NCBI GenBank assembly: GCA_937873135.1
Contig: CALMVQ010000059.1
Coordinates: forward strand, 1 to 64,000
Length of the DNA: 64,000 nt
Direction: 5' to 3'
From: an uncultured Scytonema sp.
GTDB taxonomy: Bacteria > Cyanobacteriota > Cyanobacteriia > Cyanobacteriales > Nostocaceae
In this document: positions 62,961 through 64,000 of the stretch, in pieces
How the letters are laid out: each line of letters opens with the position of its first letter
Position numbering within the stretch: position 1 is the first letter of the stretch
Notes under the pieces: generated by a model
Seen by the model: only the letters and a program-made list of their open reading frames with translations
The model's database searches: none
Told to the model about the DNA's origin: nothing
Position numbers and translations under genes: made by a program

Positions 62961-62980
62961 GAGCGCTAAAGCGCAACTAC
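62929..62980. repeat. Dispersed palindrome family B, copy 4
   Basis: GTAGTTGCGCTTTAGCGCT (62929-62947) against AGCGCTAAAGCGCAACTAC (62962-62980), a perfect 19-bp inverted repeat with a 14-bp loop. It overlaps the 3' end of the 385-aa gene and supplies its stop codon. Confidence 0.8.
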
Positions 62981-63093
62981 GAGCCAGGGAGATACTGGAT
63001 GTGACTCAACGGAGAAACGTGATAAATTATCTTCACTGAACTGTATTGAGTTATCTCATCTCCGGTTGATTAGTCAAAATTCCCGTATATACT

Positions 63094-63519
63094 TTATCCG
63101 GCGTTGCTTAAACGGAAGTATTCAAAGACATGGGGAAGGAAGTCTGGACTGATACCTTTGCCTGTATCCCTAACTTGAATCTGAGCATGCTCCCCCATGC
63201 GGTTGAGTTGAATTTGCACGCTTCCACCAGAAGGTGTAAACTTAACAGCGTTAGAAAGTAAATTCCAGATGATTTGCTGTAAGCGAGCAGAATCTCCAAG
63301 GATTTGCCCTACGTCTTTTTCAAACACCGTTTCAACTCGAATTGATTTGGCTTGAGCTGCTAACTGCACCGTTTCCATCGCTGCTTTGATGGTTGATGCC
63401 AGATTAACTCCAACCATGTTGAGACTGAATTTGGCACGCAAAATGCGAGACACATCTAACAAATCCTCAATCAGTTGTACCTGTAGCTTAGCGTTGCGTT
63501 CGATTATTTCTATAGCAGC
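63094..63519 (-). pseudogene. Histidine kinase remnant (end of HisKA plus part of HATPase_c)
   Basis: Reads IEIIERNAKLQVQLIEDLLDVSRILRAKF (end of the dimerisation domain), then an HATPase_c with N box LQQIIWNLLSNAVKFTP and G1 box VRDTGKGI. It breaks after DFLPHVFEYFR, just before the expected second glycine box GLGLGL. Sensor, phospho-acceptor His and the last ATP-binding part are missing. Both ends are cut, so it is not functional. Confidence 0.8.
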
Positions 63520-63862
63520 TAAAAAGAATAGTTTCTATTGTTTAATTGCACATTTGCCATTGAACAATAGGAACTTTCACAAAATAGCAGACCCACAAAT
63601 TAAGAATGACAATCATTGTATAGTGTTAAAAGTCAGCGTTTTTGCCGCTTACGGTAGTCGTTGTCAACTTATTATTGACTTCAGCTATAGTCAATGTTGA
63701 CTCTCAGACCAACCCTCATGTAATGTACACGTATCTATAGTTGGAGCAAAAAACAAAAATAGGAAAAGAAGCTATGATACATCGATTGACTAAATTAACC
63801 CAAAAACCTTTCCATTGCTAAACTTGAGCTTATTGTTAGCCTTATTGATAAGAAATAGTCAT
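63520..63862. other. Intergenic, no gene seen
   Basis: AT-rich. Presumed promoter of the gene starting at 63863. AAAACAAAAATAGGAAAAGAAG and other A-rich tracts only. Confidence 0.45.
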
Positions 63863-64000
63863 ATGTACTCTTTGAGCAATATATTAAAACCATACAGTGT
63901 TGAGGAGTTCTTAAAAAAGAATTGGACGAGCAAAGCAGTCTTGATACCTGGTGAAGAGGAGAATAAATTTGCTCATCTGTTTTCCTGGGACACAATAACA
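63863..64000 (+). CDS. Cupin/JmjC-like protein, N-terminal 46 aa, runs off the window
   Basis: Open from ATG 63863 to the window end. MYSLSNILKPYSVEEFLKKN, then WTSKAVLIPGEEENKFAHLFSWDTIT, resembles the N-terminus of cyanobacterial cupin-like (JmjC/cupin_8) oxygenases, in which F..W....V.IPG...KF.HLFSWD precedes the Fe-binding barrel. The metal ligands lie beyond the window, so the assignment is provisional. Confidence 0.5.
   Translation, partial: MYSLSNILKPYSVEEFLKKNWTSKAVLIPGEEENKFAHLFSWDTIT

Noticed and set aside
1-64000. tRNA, rRNA, riboswitch and CRISPR features
   Set aside because: Scanned by eye on both strands and none supported; a covariance-model search would be decisive.

Overview
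The window comes from a filamentous, probably heterocyst-forming cyanobacterium (Nostocales-like). GCGATCGC octamers are frequent. There is a HesA-type ThiF protein, a kinase/ATPase/histidine kinase hybrid of the cyanobacterial type, a CHAT protein, a Uma2 nuclease and a pseudouridine synthase with a long N-terminal extension. Short palindromic and heptamer repeats are scattered between genes. I cannot fix the genus. I found no rRNA, tRNA or CRISPR array.

The most interesting part is 6.5-14 kb, all on the minus strand. In transcription order it holds a DyP-type peroxidase, a precursor-like protein, the wreck of a second DyP gene, a second near-identical precursor-like protein, a fused E1-like/YcaO cyclodehydratase and an amidohydrolase. 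The two 186-188 aa proteins carry nitrile-hydratase-leader-like units and end in a conserved tail with one Cys. This looks like a RiPP (TOMM) locus with an unusual haem peroxidase partner. The peroxidase plus precursor module was duplicated and one peroxidase copy has since decayed.

15-30 kb holds Uma2, a CHAT-HTH-ATPase protein, an incomplete polyamine transporter (potA and potD without permeases), PBP2, a ParD antitoxin whose ParE toxin is truncated, and a TetR-regulated RND efflux system with palindromic operators. 30-38 kb is an eroding zone: a broken PLP decarboxylase split by a small mobile element, a 5'-truncated porin, and a LacI regulator and a sugar-binding protein that both lost their 5' ends at one deletion junction. 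An otherwise intact rbs-type sugar ABC operon follows, with its permease interrupted by a 198-bp in-frame element. A sugar MFS transporter comes next.

39-55 kb carries an HNH nuclease pair, a fused PabA-PabB, a nitroreductase fragment, a possible IscB relic, a FUSC protein, a VanY-type carboxypeptidase, an auxin-efflux-type carrier, a 938-aa membrane-anchored protein of unknown function, a phosphoribosyltransferase and a GPH sugar symporter. 55-64 kb holds an AIG1/Toc34-like GTPase with a glycine-zipper tail beside a small glycine/alanine-rich protein, RluA-type synthase, HesA, a divergent XRE/unknown pair, a histidine kinase remnant and the start of a cupin-like gene.

Several families of small non-coding mobile repeats recur and account for many of the broken genes.
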